From Cryptosporangium minutisporangium (GTDB taxonomy: Bacteria; Actinomycetota; Actinomycetes; Mycobacteriales; Cryptosporangiaceae): a stretch of 64,000 bases of DNA. Where the stretch lies: NCBI RefSeq assembly GCF_039536245.1, contig NZ_BAAAYN010000035.1, positions 1-64,000 on the forward strand, read 5' to 3'. Made by a program: the position numbers and the translations under genes. The notes below the pieces were generated by a model. The model did not search any database. It was not told where the DNA came from and saw only the letters and a program-made list of their open reading frames with translations. The stretch's first letter is position 1. Each line of letters opens with the position of its first letter. Shown here in pieces: positions 9,129 through 17,460 of the stretch.

Positions 9129-9296
9129 ATGGCCAAGGGCAACGAGCTCCGCCCGGTGATCAAGCTGCGGTCCACCGCGGAGACCGGCTACACGTACGTC
9201 ACCCGGAAGAACCGGCGGAACGACCCGAACCGGCTGACGCTGACGAAGTACGACCCTCGCGCGGGTCGCCACGTGGAGTTCCGCGAGGAGCGCTAA
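9129..9296 (+). CDS. rpmG: 50S ribosomal protein L33 (cysteine-free form)
   Basis: The 55-residue protein begins [20 protein letters not shown] and carries [20 protein letters not shown], diagnostic of bL33. The two CxxC zinc-binding pairs of the zinc form are absent. An AGGAGAGAGAAG ribosome-binding site lies about 7 bases upstream. Together with the divergent rpmE2 it forms the zinc-sparing ribosomal pair expected to be derepressed in zinc starvation. Confidence 0.95.
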   Translation: MAKGNELRPVIKLRSTAETGYTYVTRKNRRNDPNRLTLTKYDPRAGRHVEFREER

Positions 9297-9308
9297 TCGG
9301 AACCGGCT

Positions 9309-9345
9309 GACGCCCGGGCATCGCCATCCGCGGTGCCCGGGCGTC
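9309..9345 (+). terminator. Terminator hairpin after rpmG
   Basis: GACGCCCGGGCA pairs perfectly with TGCCCGGGCGTC (12 bp) around a 13-base loop. It begins 12 bases after the rpmG stop. Confidence 0.75.
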
Positions 9346-9383
9346 GCCGTGTGCGGTTCGCCGAACCGGGGTAGCGAACCTCC

Positions 9384-9758
9384 ATGACTGCGAACCCCTC
9401 CGAGGCCGATCGGAACGCCGAGACCGCCGCGCCGCACGTCGACGACCTCGACACCGATCCGCACCACGACGCGCTCTCCAGCGACAACGACCCGGTCGTC
9501 GACGACGCGGACACCCGTTCCCCCGCGGAGATCGCCGAGGAACGCGAGGAGCGCAGCGTCGACGCAGGCCCGCACGCCGACCCGCACGCCGATCAGCGCC
9601 CGACGATTCCTGCCGTGCCGAAGCCGGTGGTGCCTGCCGTCGCGGGCATCCTCGCGTTCGTCCTGCTCGCGTTCCCGTTCGGCTGGACGATCGCCGGTGC
9701 GGTGATCGGTGGGCTCGTCGCCGCCGCGGTCTCGTACGCGTTCGTCTTCCGCCTCTGA
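9384..9758 (+). CDS. Small membrane protein with acidic N-terminal region
   Basis: This 124-residue protein has no recognised family. Residues 1-72 are hydrophilic and rich in Asp, Glu, Ala and His ([19 protein letters not shown]). Residues 78-120 are strongly hydrophobic and probably form two closely spaced membrane helices ([15 protein letters not shown] and [19 protein letters not shown]). The topology suggests an acidic cytosolic or extracellular tail anchored by a helical hairpin. It lies after the rpmG terminator and 24 bases from the convergent transporter gene. Codon use is typical for the region, so it is probably real, but no function can be assigned. Confidence 0.65.
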   Translation: MTANPSEADRNAETAAPHVDDLDTDPHHDALSSDNDPVVDDADTRSPAEIAEEREERSVDAGPHADPHADQRPTIPAVPKPVVPAVAGILAFVLLAFPFGWTIAGAVIGGLVAAAVSYAFVFRL

Positions 9759-9782
9759 CGACGGACGACGCGACCGATCGAC

Positions 9783-10787
9783 TCAGACCGTGGCCGGCGC
9801 CGGCGCGGTGGGCGGCGTCACCGGAGCGGAAGCACCCCATCGACGGGCCAGCACGGCGCAGACGATCAGCTGCAGTTGGTGGAAGAGCATCAGCGGCAGG
9901 ATCACCAGCCCCGCGCCGGTACCCGCGAACAGCACCGTAGCCATCGGCACGCCGGTCGCGAGGCTCTTCTTCGAGCCCGCGAAGATGATCGTGATCCGAT
10001 CCTCCCGCGGGAACCGCAGCTTGCGCGCCGCGAACGTCGTGACCGCCAGGACGACGACGAGCAGCACGACACACACCGCCACCAGCGCAGCGAGATCCCA
10101 ACCGGCGAGCTCGCTCCACACCCCCGCCACGACCGCTCCGCTGAACGCGGTGTAGACGACCAGCAGGATCGAGCCCCGATCGAGCAGGCCGAGCACCGTC
10201 TTGTGCCGCCCGACGAACCCACCGATCCACGGCCGCAACGCCTGCCCGAGCGCGAACGGCACCAGCAACTGGACGACGATCCTCAGCACGGTGCCACCGG
10301 AGAAGCTCATGCCCGTGTCGCTGAGCAGCACCGCGACCAGCACCGGCGTCAGCACGACGCCCAGCACGTTCGACAGCGAGGCGGTGCAGATCGCCGCCGC
10401 CACGTTGCCCTTCGCGATGGAGGTGAACGCGATCGACGACTGCACCGTCGACGGCAGCAGGCAGAGGAACAACACCCCGGCCGCGAGCTCGGCGGAGAGC
10501 ACGCTCTCCGGGAGTAGCCGCACCGCGAGACCCAGCAGCGGGAACAGCACGAACGTGGAGGCCAGAACCGCGAGGTGCAGCCGCCAATGGCGGATGCCTG
10601 CGATCACGGTTTCGGTGGACAGCCGGGCGCCGTACAGGAAGAACAAAAGCCCGATGGCGACGACGATCAGCTGGTCGAGTACGTCCTCGACGACGCCGCG
10701 GGCCGGCAACGCGGATGCCAGCGCAACCATCGTGAGCAGCGCGACGATGTACGGGTCGGGGCGGAGCCGACGAAGGAACGCGGACAT
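9783..10787 (-). CDS. Bile acid:sodium symporter-like (SBF-like) membrane transporter
   Basis: The 334-residue protein has about ten hydrophobic helices. I chose the ATG beginning MSAFLRRLRPDPYIVALL because a conserved SBF-like N-terminus follows directly. Motifs such as LFFLYGARLS, LLPSTVQSSIAFTSIAKGN and IIFAGSKKSLATGVPMA place it in the SBF-like branch (PF13593, YfeH-like) of the bile acid/sodium symporter superfamily, whose substrates are mostly unknown. It is divergent from a LysR regulator and shares with it a short intergenic region full of GATCA repeats. That makes it the most likely target of this regulator. Confidence 0.85.
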   Translation of the reverse strand: MSAFLRRLRPDPYIVALLTMVALASALPARGVVEDVLDQLIVVAIGLLFFLYGARLSTETVIAGIRHWRLHLAVLASTFVLFPLLGLAVRLLPESVLSAELAAGVLFLCLLPSTVQSSIAFTSIAKGNVAAAICTASLSNVLGVVLTPVLVAVLLSDTGMSFSGGTVLRIVVQLLVPFALGQALRPWIGGFVGRHKTVLGLLDRGSILLVVYTAFSGAVVAGVWSELAGWDLAALVAVCVVLLVVVLAVTTFAARKLRFPREDRITIIFAGSKKSLATGVPMATVLFAGTGAGLVILPLMLFHQLQLIVCAVLARRWGASAPVTPPTAPAPATV

Positions 10788-10851
10788 TGTGCCTCTTCCG
10801 GTGACGCAGGAGCTGTTCTCAGCCTGCGGCACCGCGCGGAGATCGTGAAGT

Positions 10852-10890
10852 GCGATCACCGCTCTGACTGTGATCATAAACTGTGATCAT
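10852..10890. promoter_or_regulatory. Repeated GATCA boxes between SBF-like transporter and LysR gene
   Basis: GCGATCAC (10852-10859), GTGATCAT (10870-10877) and GTGATCAT (10883-10890) recur within 39 bases. Each contains the palindrome GATC or TGATCA. The last box overlaps the LysR start codon. Clustered inverted boxes between a LysR gene and its divergent target are the usual layout for autoregulation plus target control. The assignment is by position. Confidence 0.5.
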
Positions 10891-11749
10891 GTTCGACCCG
10901 GTGCAGCTCCGCTCGTTCCTCGCGGTGGCGCGGGCGCGGAGCTTCACCCGAGCGGCCGCCGAACTGGGCGTGCAGCAGTCGACGGTCAGCCAACACATCC
11001 GAAAGCTGGAGCAGGCGACCGGCCGGCCCCTGTTCCTCCGCGACACCCACACCGTGCTGCTCACCGCCGACGGCGAGGCGATGCTCGGGTTCGCGCGAGC
11101 GCTGAGCGAGATCCACGAGCAGGCGGCCGGGTACTTCGCGGGCTCCGAACTCCGCGGCCGGCTGCGGTTCGGCGTCTCGCAGGACCTGGCCCTGACCCAG
11201 CTACCGCGCATCCTCCGCCACTTCCGCCGCACTCACCCGCTCGTCGACCTGGAGCTGACCGTCGAGCTGAGCGGGACGCTGCACGCCCGGCTCCAGGCCG
11301 GTGAACTCGACCTCGTCTTCGCGAAGCGGCTGGCCGGTCAGGTGGACGGCCAACTCGTGTACCGGGAGAAGCTCGCCTGGCTCGGCGTCCCGGACCTGCG
11401 GCTGGACCCGGCCGGGCCGGTGCCGCTGATCATCTACCCACCGCCGAGCATCACCCGGTCCCGGGCGCTCGAGGTGCTCGCCGAGCAGCGGCGCTCGTGG
11501 CGGGCGGTGTGCACGAGCGCGAGCCTCAACGGACTGGCCGCCGCCGCACTGGGTGGCCTCGGCGTGGTGCCGTTCGTCCAGCGGCTCGGCCCAGCGGGGC
11601 TGACCGAGGTACCACCGCAGTACCGCCTACCACCGCTCGGCGACGTCGAGTTCGTGCTGTTGCGCACCGACCGGACCGTCCCGGAGTCGGCCGAGGCGCT
11701 CGCGGCCGCGATCCGCACCGCCGGAGCCCGTCCCGACCTCGCGCCGTGA
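10889..11749 (+). CDS. LysR-family transcriptional regulator
   Basis: The 286-residue protein has an N-terminal winged helix-turn-helix (LRSFLAVARARSFTRAAAEL, QQSTVSQHIRKLEQATGRPL) and a C-terminal periplasmic-binding-like effector domain from about residue 90. The start is the ATG giving MFDPVQLRSF; a GTG six bases earlier is possible. LysR proteins usually activate a divergently transcribed gene on binding a small molecule. Here that gene is the SBF-like transporter, so the transporter substrate or a related metabolite may be the inducer. Confidence 0.9.
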   Translation: MFDPVQLRSFLAVARARSFTRAAAELGVQQSTVSQHIRKLEQATGRPLFLRDTHTVLLTADGEAMLGFARALSEIHEQAAGYFAGSELRGRLRFGVSQDLALTQLPRILRHFRRTHPLVDLELTVELSGTLHARLQAGELDLVFAKRLAGQVDGQLVYREKLAWLGVPDLRLDPAGPVPLIIYPPPSITRSRALEVLAEQRRSWRAVCTSASLNGLAAAALGGLGVVPFVQRLGPAGLTEVPPQYRLPPLGDVEFVLLRTDRTVPESAEALAAAIRTAGARPDLAP

Positions 11750-11812
11750 GCTGCCCGGCGCCGGTGAGCAAGCTGACGGTTTCCTGACCATCGGCGAGGA
11801 ACTCTGTCCCCG

Positions 11813-12547
11813 GTGCCCCGCACGGGCAACGCTGACCGGGTGACCGATCTTGCTGACCTCGACGCCGGAGCCGCCCGGGTACTGGTCGTCGACGACGACC
11901 CCCGGATCGCGGAGCTGCTGGTGACCACGCTGCGGTTCGCCGGTTTCACCCCGACCGCGGTGGGCTCCGGGACCGACGCCTTACAGCTGCTCGCCGCGCA
12001 CCCGCCCGAGCTCGTGATCCTCGACGTCATGCTGCCCGACGTCGACGGCTTCGACGTCGCCAGGCAGCTCCGGCGGAACGGCCACCGGTGCCCCGTCCTG
12101 TTCCTCACCGCTCGGGACACCACGAACGACAAGGTCACCGGCCTGGTCCTCGGCGGCGACGACTACGTCACCAAACCGTTCAGCGTCGCGGAGGTCATCG
12201 CCAGGGCGCACGCACTGCTCCGCCGGGTCCGGGGCGACACGTCCACCGTGCTGGTCTACGCCGACCTGCGGATGAACGACGAAACCCACGAGGTCCGCCG
12301 CGGCGACCGGCTGATCGAGCTGTCGCCCACGGAGTACCGGCTGCTGCGGTACCTGCTGCAGAACGCCGGGCGGGTGGTCTCGAAAGCGCAGATCCTCGAA
12401 CGGGTCTGGCAGTACGACTTCGGCGGGGACGCGGGCGTCGTCGAGAAGTTCATGTCGCACCTGCGGAAGCGGATCGACGTGGTCGATCCGCCGCTGCTGC
12501 AGACCGTGCGCGGCTTCGGGTACGTGCTGCGGACGCCGTCGCGATGA
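11813..12547 (+). CDS. OmpR-family two-component response regulator
   Basis: The 244-residue protein has a receiver domain (residues about 20-135: VLVVDDDPRI, phosphoacceptor in LVILDVMLPDVDG, conserved Lys in DDYVTKPF) and a C-terminal winged helix (LSPTEYRLLRYLLQNAGRVV ... VRGFGYVL). Its closest type is MprA/TrcR/PrrA. It is co-transcribed with the following histidine kinase, with the stop and the kinase ATG overlapping in ATGA. An alternative GTG start at 11840 would shorten the N-terminus by nine residues. Targets are unknown. Confidence 0.92.
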   Translation: MPRTGNADRVTDLADLDAGAARVLVVDDDPRIAELLVTTLRFAGFTPTAVGSGTDALQLLAAHPPELVILDVMLPDVDGFDVARQLRRNGHRCPVLFLTARDTTNDKVTGLVLGGDDYVTKPFSVAEVIARAHALLRRVRGDTSTVLVYADLRMNDETHEVRRGDRLIELSPTEYRLLRYLLQNAGRVVSKAQILERVWQYDFGGDAGVVEKFMSHLRKRIDVVDPPLLQTVRGFGYVLRTPSR

Positions 12548-13956
12548 AGCCCACCAGCCTCCGCGCACGCTTGCTCGCCGGCATCCTGCTGCTGGTGACG
12601 CTCGGCCTCGTCGGCACGGACGTCGCGCTCTACGTCACGCTCGACTCGCACCTCGAGGCCAGCCTCGACGACGACCTCGCCGCGACCGCCGAGGAGATGC
12701 GCCAGAAGATCGAGCCCACCCTCTTCAATGACCGACCCGTGGTCGGGTTCAGTTTTCCCGCCCGGCTAGTGCGGCCGGTGTCGGGGGCACTCGTGGTCAC
12801 TCCCGGCCGTGGCGGCGACATCGCGATCGCGCCCGGAGGAGGGATCCGGACGTACGAGCAGTCCGGCGACGGAGGTCTCGGTGCCCGCTTCACCCGCGGC
12901 GAGGTTCCCGTGGGCTACTCCGACCTCGACATCGAGGGGGTACCGAGTCGCGTGCTGTACCGGCAGTTCGACGATCGGGAGGACGCAAGCATCAAAGACG
13001 AATTCAGCGGGGTCGTGGTCGTCGCGCCGCGCGATACGCACCGCGCCACGCTGAACCAGCTGCTCGTCGCCGAGCTGGTGGCCACCGGCGTGGCGTTGAT
13101 CGCCGTGGCCGCGCTCTCGCTCGCGGTGATCCGGGTCGGTCTGCGGCCGGTCGGCGCGATCGCCGAGGCCGCCACCGCGGTGGCCGCAGGCGACCGCGAC
13201 CAGCGGATTCCGGTCCCACCGCGCAGCGACGAGATCGGGCGCCTGGCGGTCGTGCTGAACCAGGCATTCGACCAGCGGCGCATCGCCGAGGACCAGCTGC
13301 GCCGATTCGTCGCGGACGCCTCCCACGAGCTGCGCACCCCGATGACCACGATCGCGGGCTGGGCGGACCTGTACTTCCAGGGTGGGCTTCCGGAGCCGGA
13401 CGGCGTCGAGACCGCGATGACGCGGATCGCCGAGAAGTCGGCCGAGGTCGGTGTCCTGGTGGAGGACCTGCTGCTGCTCGCGCGGCTGGACGAGCGTCGT
13501 CCGCTGGAGCGAACGCCGGTGGACCTCGCCGCGCTCGCCGCCGAGGTCTGCGCGGACGCCCGAGTCCTCGACGCCGACCGCCCGCTGACGTTGGACGCCC
13601 CCGAGCCCGCGACCGTCCTCGGCGACCCGGACCGGCTCCGGCAGGTCGTCCGCAACCTGGTCGGCAACGCGTTCCGGCACACTCCGGACGGGACCGCGGT
13701 GCGGGTGGCCGCCGTACTGGCGTCCGACCGGGTGCTGCTCACCGTCGCCGACGACGGCCCCGGCATCTCGGAAGACGACCGCGCGCACGTGTTCGAGCGG
13801 TTCTACCGGGCCGGCACCACGACGCCGTCCCGCGTCGGCGCGGGGCTGGGCCTGGCGATCGTCGAAGCGATCGTGCGAGCCCACGACGGCACCGTGACAC
13901 TCGAACCGGGCACGGGCGCCACGTTCACGGTGTCGCTGCCTGCGGCGACGCCGTGA
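12544..13956 (+). CDS. Two-component sensor histidine kinase (HAMP type)
   Basis: The 470-residue kinase has an N-terminal membrane helix (residues about 8-30), an extracellular sensor of about 140 residues, and a second membrane helix near residue 180. A HAMP linker, the HisKA dimerisation helix with phospho-His in SHELRTPMT, and an HATPase domain (N box NLVGNAFRHTPDG, G1 DDGPGI, G2 GAGLGLAI) follow. It should phosphorylate the response regulator encoded immediately upstream in the same operon. The extracellular domain has no motif that reveals the signal. Confidence 0.92.
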   Translation: MKPTSLRARLLAGILLLVTLGLVGTDVALYVTLDSHLEASLDDDLAATAEEMRQKIEPTLFNDRPVVGFSFPARLVRPVSGALVVTPGRGGDIAIAPGGGIRTYEQSGDGGLGARFTRGEVPVGYSDLDIEGVPSRVLYRQFDDREDASIKDEFSGVVVVAPRDTHRATLNQLLVAELVATGVALIAVAALSLAVIRVGLRPVGAIAEAATAVAAGDRDQRIPVPPRSDEIGRLAVVLNQAFDQRRIAEDQLRRFVADASHELRTPMTTIAGWADLYFQGGLPEPDGVETAMTRIAEKSAEVGVLVEDLLLLARLDERRPLERTPVDLAALAAEVCADARVLDADRPLTLDAPEPATVLGDPDRLRQVVRNLVGNAFRHTPDGTAVRVAAVLASDRVLLTVADDGPGISEDDRAHVFERFYRAGTTTPSRVGAGLGLAIVEAIVRAHDGTVTLEPGTGATFTVSLPAATP

Positions 13957-13963
13957 CCCGAGT

Positions 13964-15172
13964 TCAGGCCGGGCCCGGGAACTGCAGGACGACGGTGGTG
14001 CCCGCGCCGAGCCTGCTGCGGAGGTCGACCTGCCCGCCGTGCGCGTTGACGATCGCGCGGACCAGCGTCAGCCCGAGCCCCGGGCCCTGGATGGCCGCCG
14101 CCTCAGCGGTCTCGCTCCGGTAGAACGGGTCGAACAGCCGAGGGATCTCGCCCTCGTCGATACCGGTTCCGGTGTCGGTGACGACGACGGTGGGCCTCGG
14201 CACATCGGTGACCTGGACGGTGATCGCACCGTCGGGGGTGAACTTGATCGCGTTGAGCAGGACGTGCTGCAGAGCCTGGGTCAGCTCGCGGTGCGACCCG
14301 GTGACGACGACCGGCCCCGGCTTGTCGAACGTGAGCGTGAGGCCCTTCGGGTCGGCCAGCGGGCGGCTACCGGCCACGACCGCACCGACCAGCTCGGTCA
14401 GGTCGATCGGCACCCGGGCGACGTCGATCCCCTCCGCGCCGATCTTGGTCGCCAGCAGCATGTCGTCGACCAGCCGCGTCAGGCGGTGCGCGTTGCGCTG
14501 CACCACGGTGAGGAAGTCCCGGCCGGTCTCCGGGTCGAGCGGGTCGCTGTCGTCGAGAAGGAGTTCGAGATAGCCCCGGATCGAGGACAGCGGCGTCCGC
14601 AGCTCGTGGCTGACCGTGGTGAGGATCCGGTTCTTGAGGTCCTCCAGTTCGACGACACGCCGGTTGACGTCCGCGGTCCGGCGCGCGTACGAGCGCAGCT
14701 CGATCTCTGCGGCCGCGTGCCTGGCCAGCGCCCGGAGCGCGCGCCGCTGCTGCTGGCTGAGCGTGCGTGGCTGGTGGTCGATGACGCACACGGTGCCGAG
14801 GCTGAGCCCGCCCTCCACCCGGAGCGGCGCCCCGGCGTAGAACTGGATGTAGGGCTCACCGACGACCAGCGGATTGCCGGCGAAGCGCGGGTCGGCGCGG
14901 GCATCCGGCACCTCGAGTACGTCGGGCTGGTCCAAGGCGTGGGCGCAGAACGAGTTGTCGCGGCAGCCCTCGGAGTAGTCGACGCCCACCCGGGCCTTGA
15001 ACCACTGCCGGTCGTCGTCGACCAGACTGACCATCGCGATCGGGGTACGGCAGATCTCGGCGGCCAGCAGCGCGATGTCGTCGAACTCGGGTTCGGCGTC
15101 GGTGTCCATGATCCGCAGGCCACGCAGAACCGCCAGCCGAGCCTCCTCCTGCACTGCGTTGGTTACGGTCAC
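13964..15172 (-). CDS. GAF-domain histidine kinase (orphan)
   Basis: The 402-residue cytosolic protein starts at the GTG that gives VTVTNAVQEEARLAVLRGL. Residues about 25-155 are a GAF domain of the kind found in light or redox sensors (RQWFKARVGVDYSEGCRDNS, then FCAHAL). Residues about 175-240 are a HisKA domain (SHELRTPLSSIRGYLELLL). The C-terminus is an HATPase domain (NAIKFTPDG, DTGTGIDEGEI, GPGLGLTL). No transmembrane segment is present and no response regulator is adjacent, so it is an orphan kinase. It is convergent with the OmpR-type kinase gene, seven bases apart. Confidence 0.88.
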   Translation of the reverse strand: MTVTNAVQEEARLAVLRGLRIMDTDAEPEFDDIALLAAEICRTPIAMVSLVDDDRQWFKARVGVDYSEGCRDNSFCAHALDQPDVLEVPDARADPRFAGNPLVVGEPYIQFYAGAPLRVEGGLSLGTVCVIDHQPRTLSQQQRRALRALARHAAAEIELRSYARRTADVNRRVVELEDLKNRILTTVSHELRTPLSSIRGYLELLLDDSDPLDPETGRDFLTVVQRNAHRLTRLVDDMLLATKIGAEGIDVARVPIDLTELVGAVVAGSRPLADPKGLTLTFDKPGPVVVTGSHRELTQALQHVLLNAIKFTPDGAITVQVTDVPRPTVVVTDTGTGIDEGEIPRLFDPFYRSETAEAAAIQGPGLGLTLVRAIVNAHGGQVDLRSRLGAGTTVVLQFPGPA

Positions 15173-15368
15173 CAGTCGGCCTCTCCGCAACGACAGCCTT
15201 CCACCAGCCAATACGGCGGTTCGGGAGGATTCCTGAGCAGGCCGCACCCATCAATCACCCACGCCCGCGCCCGGGGCACTCCCCCTCCGCTCCCCGTCGG
15301 AGATCAACTCCGCGGCGACCGGCCCGATGTCCGGACGAGTCATCACTCGCTCGACGAAGGGCAGACCT

Positions 15369-16427
15369 GTGCACCGGGTATTAGCACGGACCATCGCCGC
15401 AACCGCGGCGCTGGCCGCGACGGCGGTCGGGTTCCCGGCCTACGCGGCCGACGACGACCTGAAGGGTGCGGACGGTCGGCTCGAACTCCTGACGGCACCA
15501 CTCCCGGCCATGCTCAGTGGTCAGCAGGGCTGGATCGCCGGCACCTACCTCGCCGACAAGGACCTCTGCGACGTCCGGATCACCGGCAGCGGCCCCGGCG
15601 TGTCGATCAGCTACCCCACCAACACCGGCTCCTACTCGTCGTTCTACCGGGAGGGCTGGCTCGCCGACAGCGGCCTGGACTTCTCCGCGCTCAACGTCAC
15701 GGTCTCGCCCAGCGTCAGCGCACCGGTGACGGTCACGTTGACCGCGTCGTACATCAAGACGGCCACCGGCAAGGCCGGGGACGCCTGCCACGGCAGCCGG
15801 AAGACGCAGACGATCACCGCCACGCTGCCGGTCCGCGTCGGCTCAGCCCCCTACACGGTGAAGACCACCGAGGTCAGCGTCGATCGGACCGCAGCGAGCT
15901 GGGTGCAGATCGTCGTCCGCGGTGAGCTGCCGGACACGGGTGCGCTGCGGGCCACGCTGGCGCCGCCGCCCGGCATGGTCGTGGCCTACCCCGGTGAGGC
16001 CACGTCCGCGGGTCTGCACGGCGGGGACGCCCCGACGGTCGGTACCGACGACTACTTCGCGGTCCGGATCGACGCGACAGGGCTCGCGGCCGGTACCTAC
16101 CGGGTACCGCTGACCGTCACGTCCGGTTCGACGAAGACCACCACGACGCTGGCCGTGGTCGTCGGCGGCACGAAGACGAAGGCGGTTCAGGCAGCGCTCA
16201 AGGGCAAGGCGGCGACCACCGCGTACACCAAGATGGCAGCGGCCCGCCTGTGCGCGCTGCGCAACCGCGTCTACCCGACGCCGACCGCGCTGCAGGCCGC
16301 CTACCGGGCGGTCGAGAAGGCGTCCGGCCTGTCCACGGCCCAGATCACCGCGTTCGACCGGAAGGCCACCACGGACTCGGCGCTCCGCAAGGCGATCGTC
16401 CGGCAGTACAAGGCGACCTGCCGCTGA
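15369..16427 (+). CDS. Secreted protein of unknown function
   Basis: The 352-residue protein has a clear Sec signal peptide (VHRVLARTIAATAALAATAV, cleavage probably after AYA at residue 26) and no further membrane segment. The start is a GTG preceded by GAAGGGCAG. The mature part contains beta-rich, Thr/Val-rich stretches resembling immunoglobulin-like folds (VTVTLTASYIKTATGK, YRVPLTVTSGSTKTTTTLAV), with cysteines near residues 65 and 140. A C-terminal helical segment of about 80 residues follows (KAATTAYTKMAAARLCALRN). I do not recognise the family. A strong hairpin follows the stop. Confidence 0.75.
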   Translation: MHRVLARTIAATAALAATAVGFPAYAADDDLKGADGRLELLTAPLPAMLSGQQGWIAGTYLADKDLCDVRITGSGPGVSISYPTNTGSYSSFYREGWLADSGLDFSALNVTVSPSVSAPVTVTLTASYIKTATGKAGDACHGSRKTQTITATLPVRVGSAPYTVKTTEVSVDRTAASWVQIVVRGELPDTGALRATLAPPPGMVVAYPGEATSAGLHGGDAPTVGTDDYFAVRIDATGLAAGTYRVPLTVTSGSTKTTTTLAVVVGGTKTKAVQAALKGKAATTAYTKMAAARLCALRNRVYPTPTALQAAYRAVEKASGLSTAQITAFDRKATTDSALRKAIVRQYKATCR

Positions 16428-16447
16428 CGCGCGGCTCGCCGCTGACC

Positions 16448-16502
16448 GACGTCCCGGTCCGGCCGGAGCAGCCGGCCAGACAGCCGACCGGACCGGGACG
16501 TC
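16448..16502. terminator. Bidirectional terminator between secreted protein and ribokinase genes
   Basis: A 19-base arm (16448-16466) pairs with 16484-16502 at 18 of 19 positions around a 17-base loop. It sits between two convergent genes, 20 bases after one stop and six bases after the other. Confidence 0.8.
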
Positions 16503-16508
16503 GGAGTG

Positions 16509-17372
16509 TCAGGCGCCGAGCTCGGCGCGGGTGGGGAGCGACGCCATCGCGCCGTGCCGGGTGACGGTGACCGCCGCGACCCGCGTCGCCCACCGTGCGG
16601 CCTCGACGATGTCGGCGCCGTCGAGCACGGCGTCGGCGATCGCGGCGCAGAAGCTGTCACCCGCCGCGGTCGCGTCCACGGCCTTGACCTGCTCGGCCGG
16701 CACCCGGGTCGACCGCTCCGCCTCGACCACCAGGCAGCCCTGAGCCCCGAGCGTGACGACCACCGGGCCGCGGGTGCCCAGTTTCTGGGCGATCTGCACG
16801 AGGTCACCGCGGTCGACGCCGGCCAGGCCGAGCAACTCGCCCCGGTTCGGCACCAGCACGTCGACGTTGGCGAGCAGCGACGCGGCGACCGGCCGGGCGG
16901 GAGCCGGGTTCAACACCACCAGCCCGTTCGCCACCGACGCGGCCTCCTCGACCACCGCGGCGGGCACCTCCTGCTGGAGCAGCACGCAGCGGGCGCCGGC
17001 GACCAGGTCGCGATCGACCTCCACGTGGTTGTTGGCACCGGGGCTGACGACGATCGTGCTGTCGCCCTCGGGGTCGACGAACACGAACGCCTGTCCGGTC
17101 GGTCCATCGACCCGCCGGACGCCGCCGACGTCGATCTGCTCGTCGCGCAGGATGCTCAGCAGGTAGTCGCCGTCCTGAGCGCCCACCGCCCCGACCATCG
17201 CGGTGCGGCGTCCCAGGCGGGCCGCGGCCACGGCCTGGTTGCCGCCCTTGCCACCTCCGCTGCGCCGGGCGTCGCCACCGAGCAAGGTCTGGCCGGCGGC
17301 GGGCGCCTCCGGGACGTCGACCGTGACATCGACGTTGAGGCTGCCTACGACGACGATCTCGAACGAGTTCAT
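16509..17372 (-). CDS. PfkB-family sugar kinase (ribokinase-like)
   Basis: The 287-residue protein carries both PfkB signatures: the N-terminal GGGKGGNQAVAAARLG and the C-terminal DATAAGDSFCAAIADA with the catalytic Asp (normally DTTGAGD; here the second Thr is Ala). NPAPAR and VLVPNRGE are ribokinase hallmarks. It should phosphorylate ribose or a related sugar or nucleoside with ATP. The ATG beginning MNSFEIVVVGSLNVDV was chosen. It is the last gene of a run of minus-strand catabolic genes, but a 52-bp gap and an inverted repeat separate it from the cupin gene. It may therefore be read through from upstream or use its own promoter. Confidence 0.85.
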   Translation of the reverse strand: MNSFEIVVVGSLNVDVTVDVPEAPAAGQTLLGGDARRSGGGKGGNQAVAAARLGRRTAMVGAVGAQDGDYLLSILRDEQIDVGGVRRVDGPTGQAFVFVDPEGDSTIVVSPGANNHVEVDRDLVAGARCVLLQQEVPAAVVEEAASVANGLVVLNPAPARPVAASLLANVDVLVPNRGELLGLAGVDRGDLVQIAQKLGTRGPVVVTLGAQGCLVVEAERSTRVPAEQVKAVDATAAGDSFCAAIADAVLDGADIVEAARWATRVAAVTVTRHGAMASLPTRAELGA

Positions 17373-17392
17373 GGACCAACTTCTAGTTTGGT

Positions 17393-17460
17393 GAGAATAA
17401 TTCAGCCTCTCACGAGCGCTCAATTCAGGACGCTCCGCGAGGGCCGGCTGAATTATCCTC
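17393..17460. repeat. Inverted repeat upstream of the PfkB kinase
   Basis: GAGAATAATTCAGCC (17393-17407) and GGCTGAATTATCCTC (17446-17460) are inverted copies matching at 14 of 15 positions, 38 bases apart. The right arm overlaps the 3' end of the cupin gene and the left arm lies 21 bases before the kinase start. The arms are unusually AT-rich for this region. This could be an operator read by a dimeric repressor at two sites, or a structured mRNA element between the two cistrons. Confidence 0.55.

Noticed and set aside
17393-17460. Inverted repeat considered as the ends of a miniature mobile element
   Set aside because: Only 38 bases separate the arms, there is no visible target-site duplication, and one arm is part of the cupin coding end.
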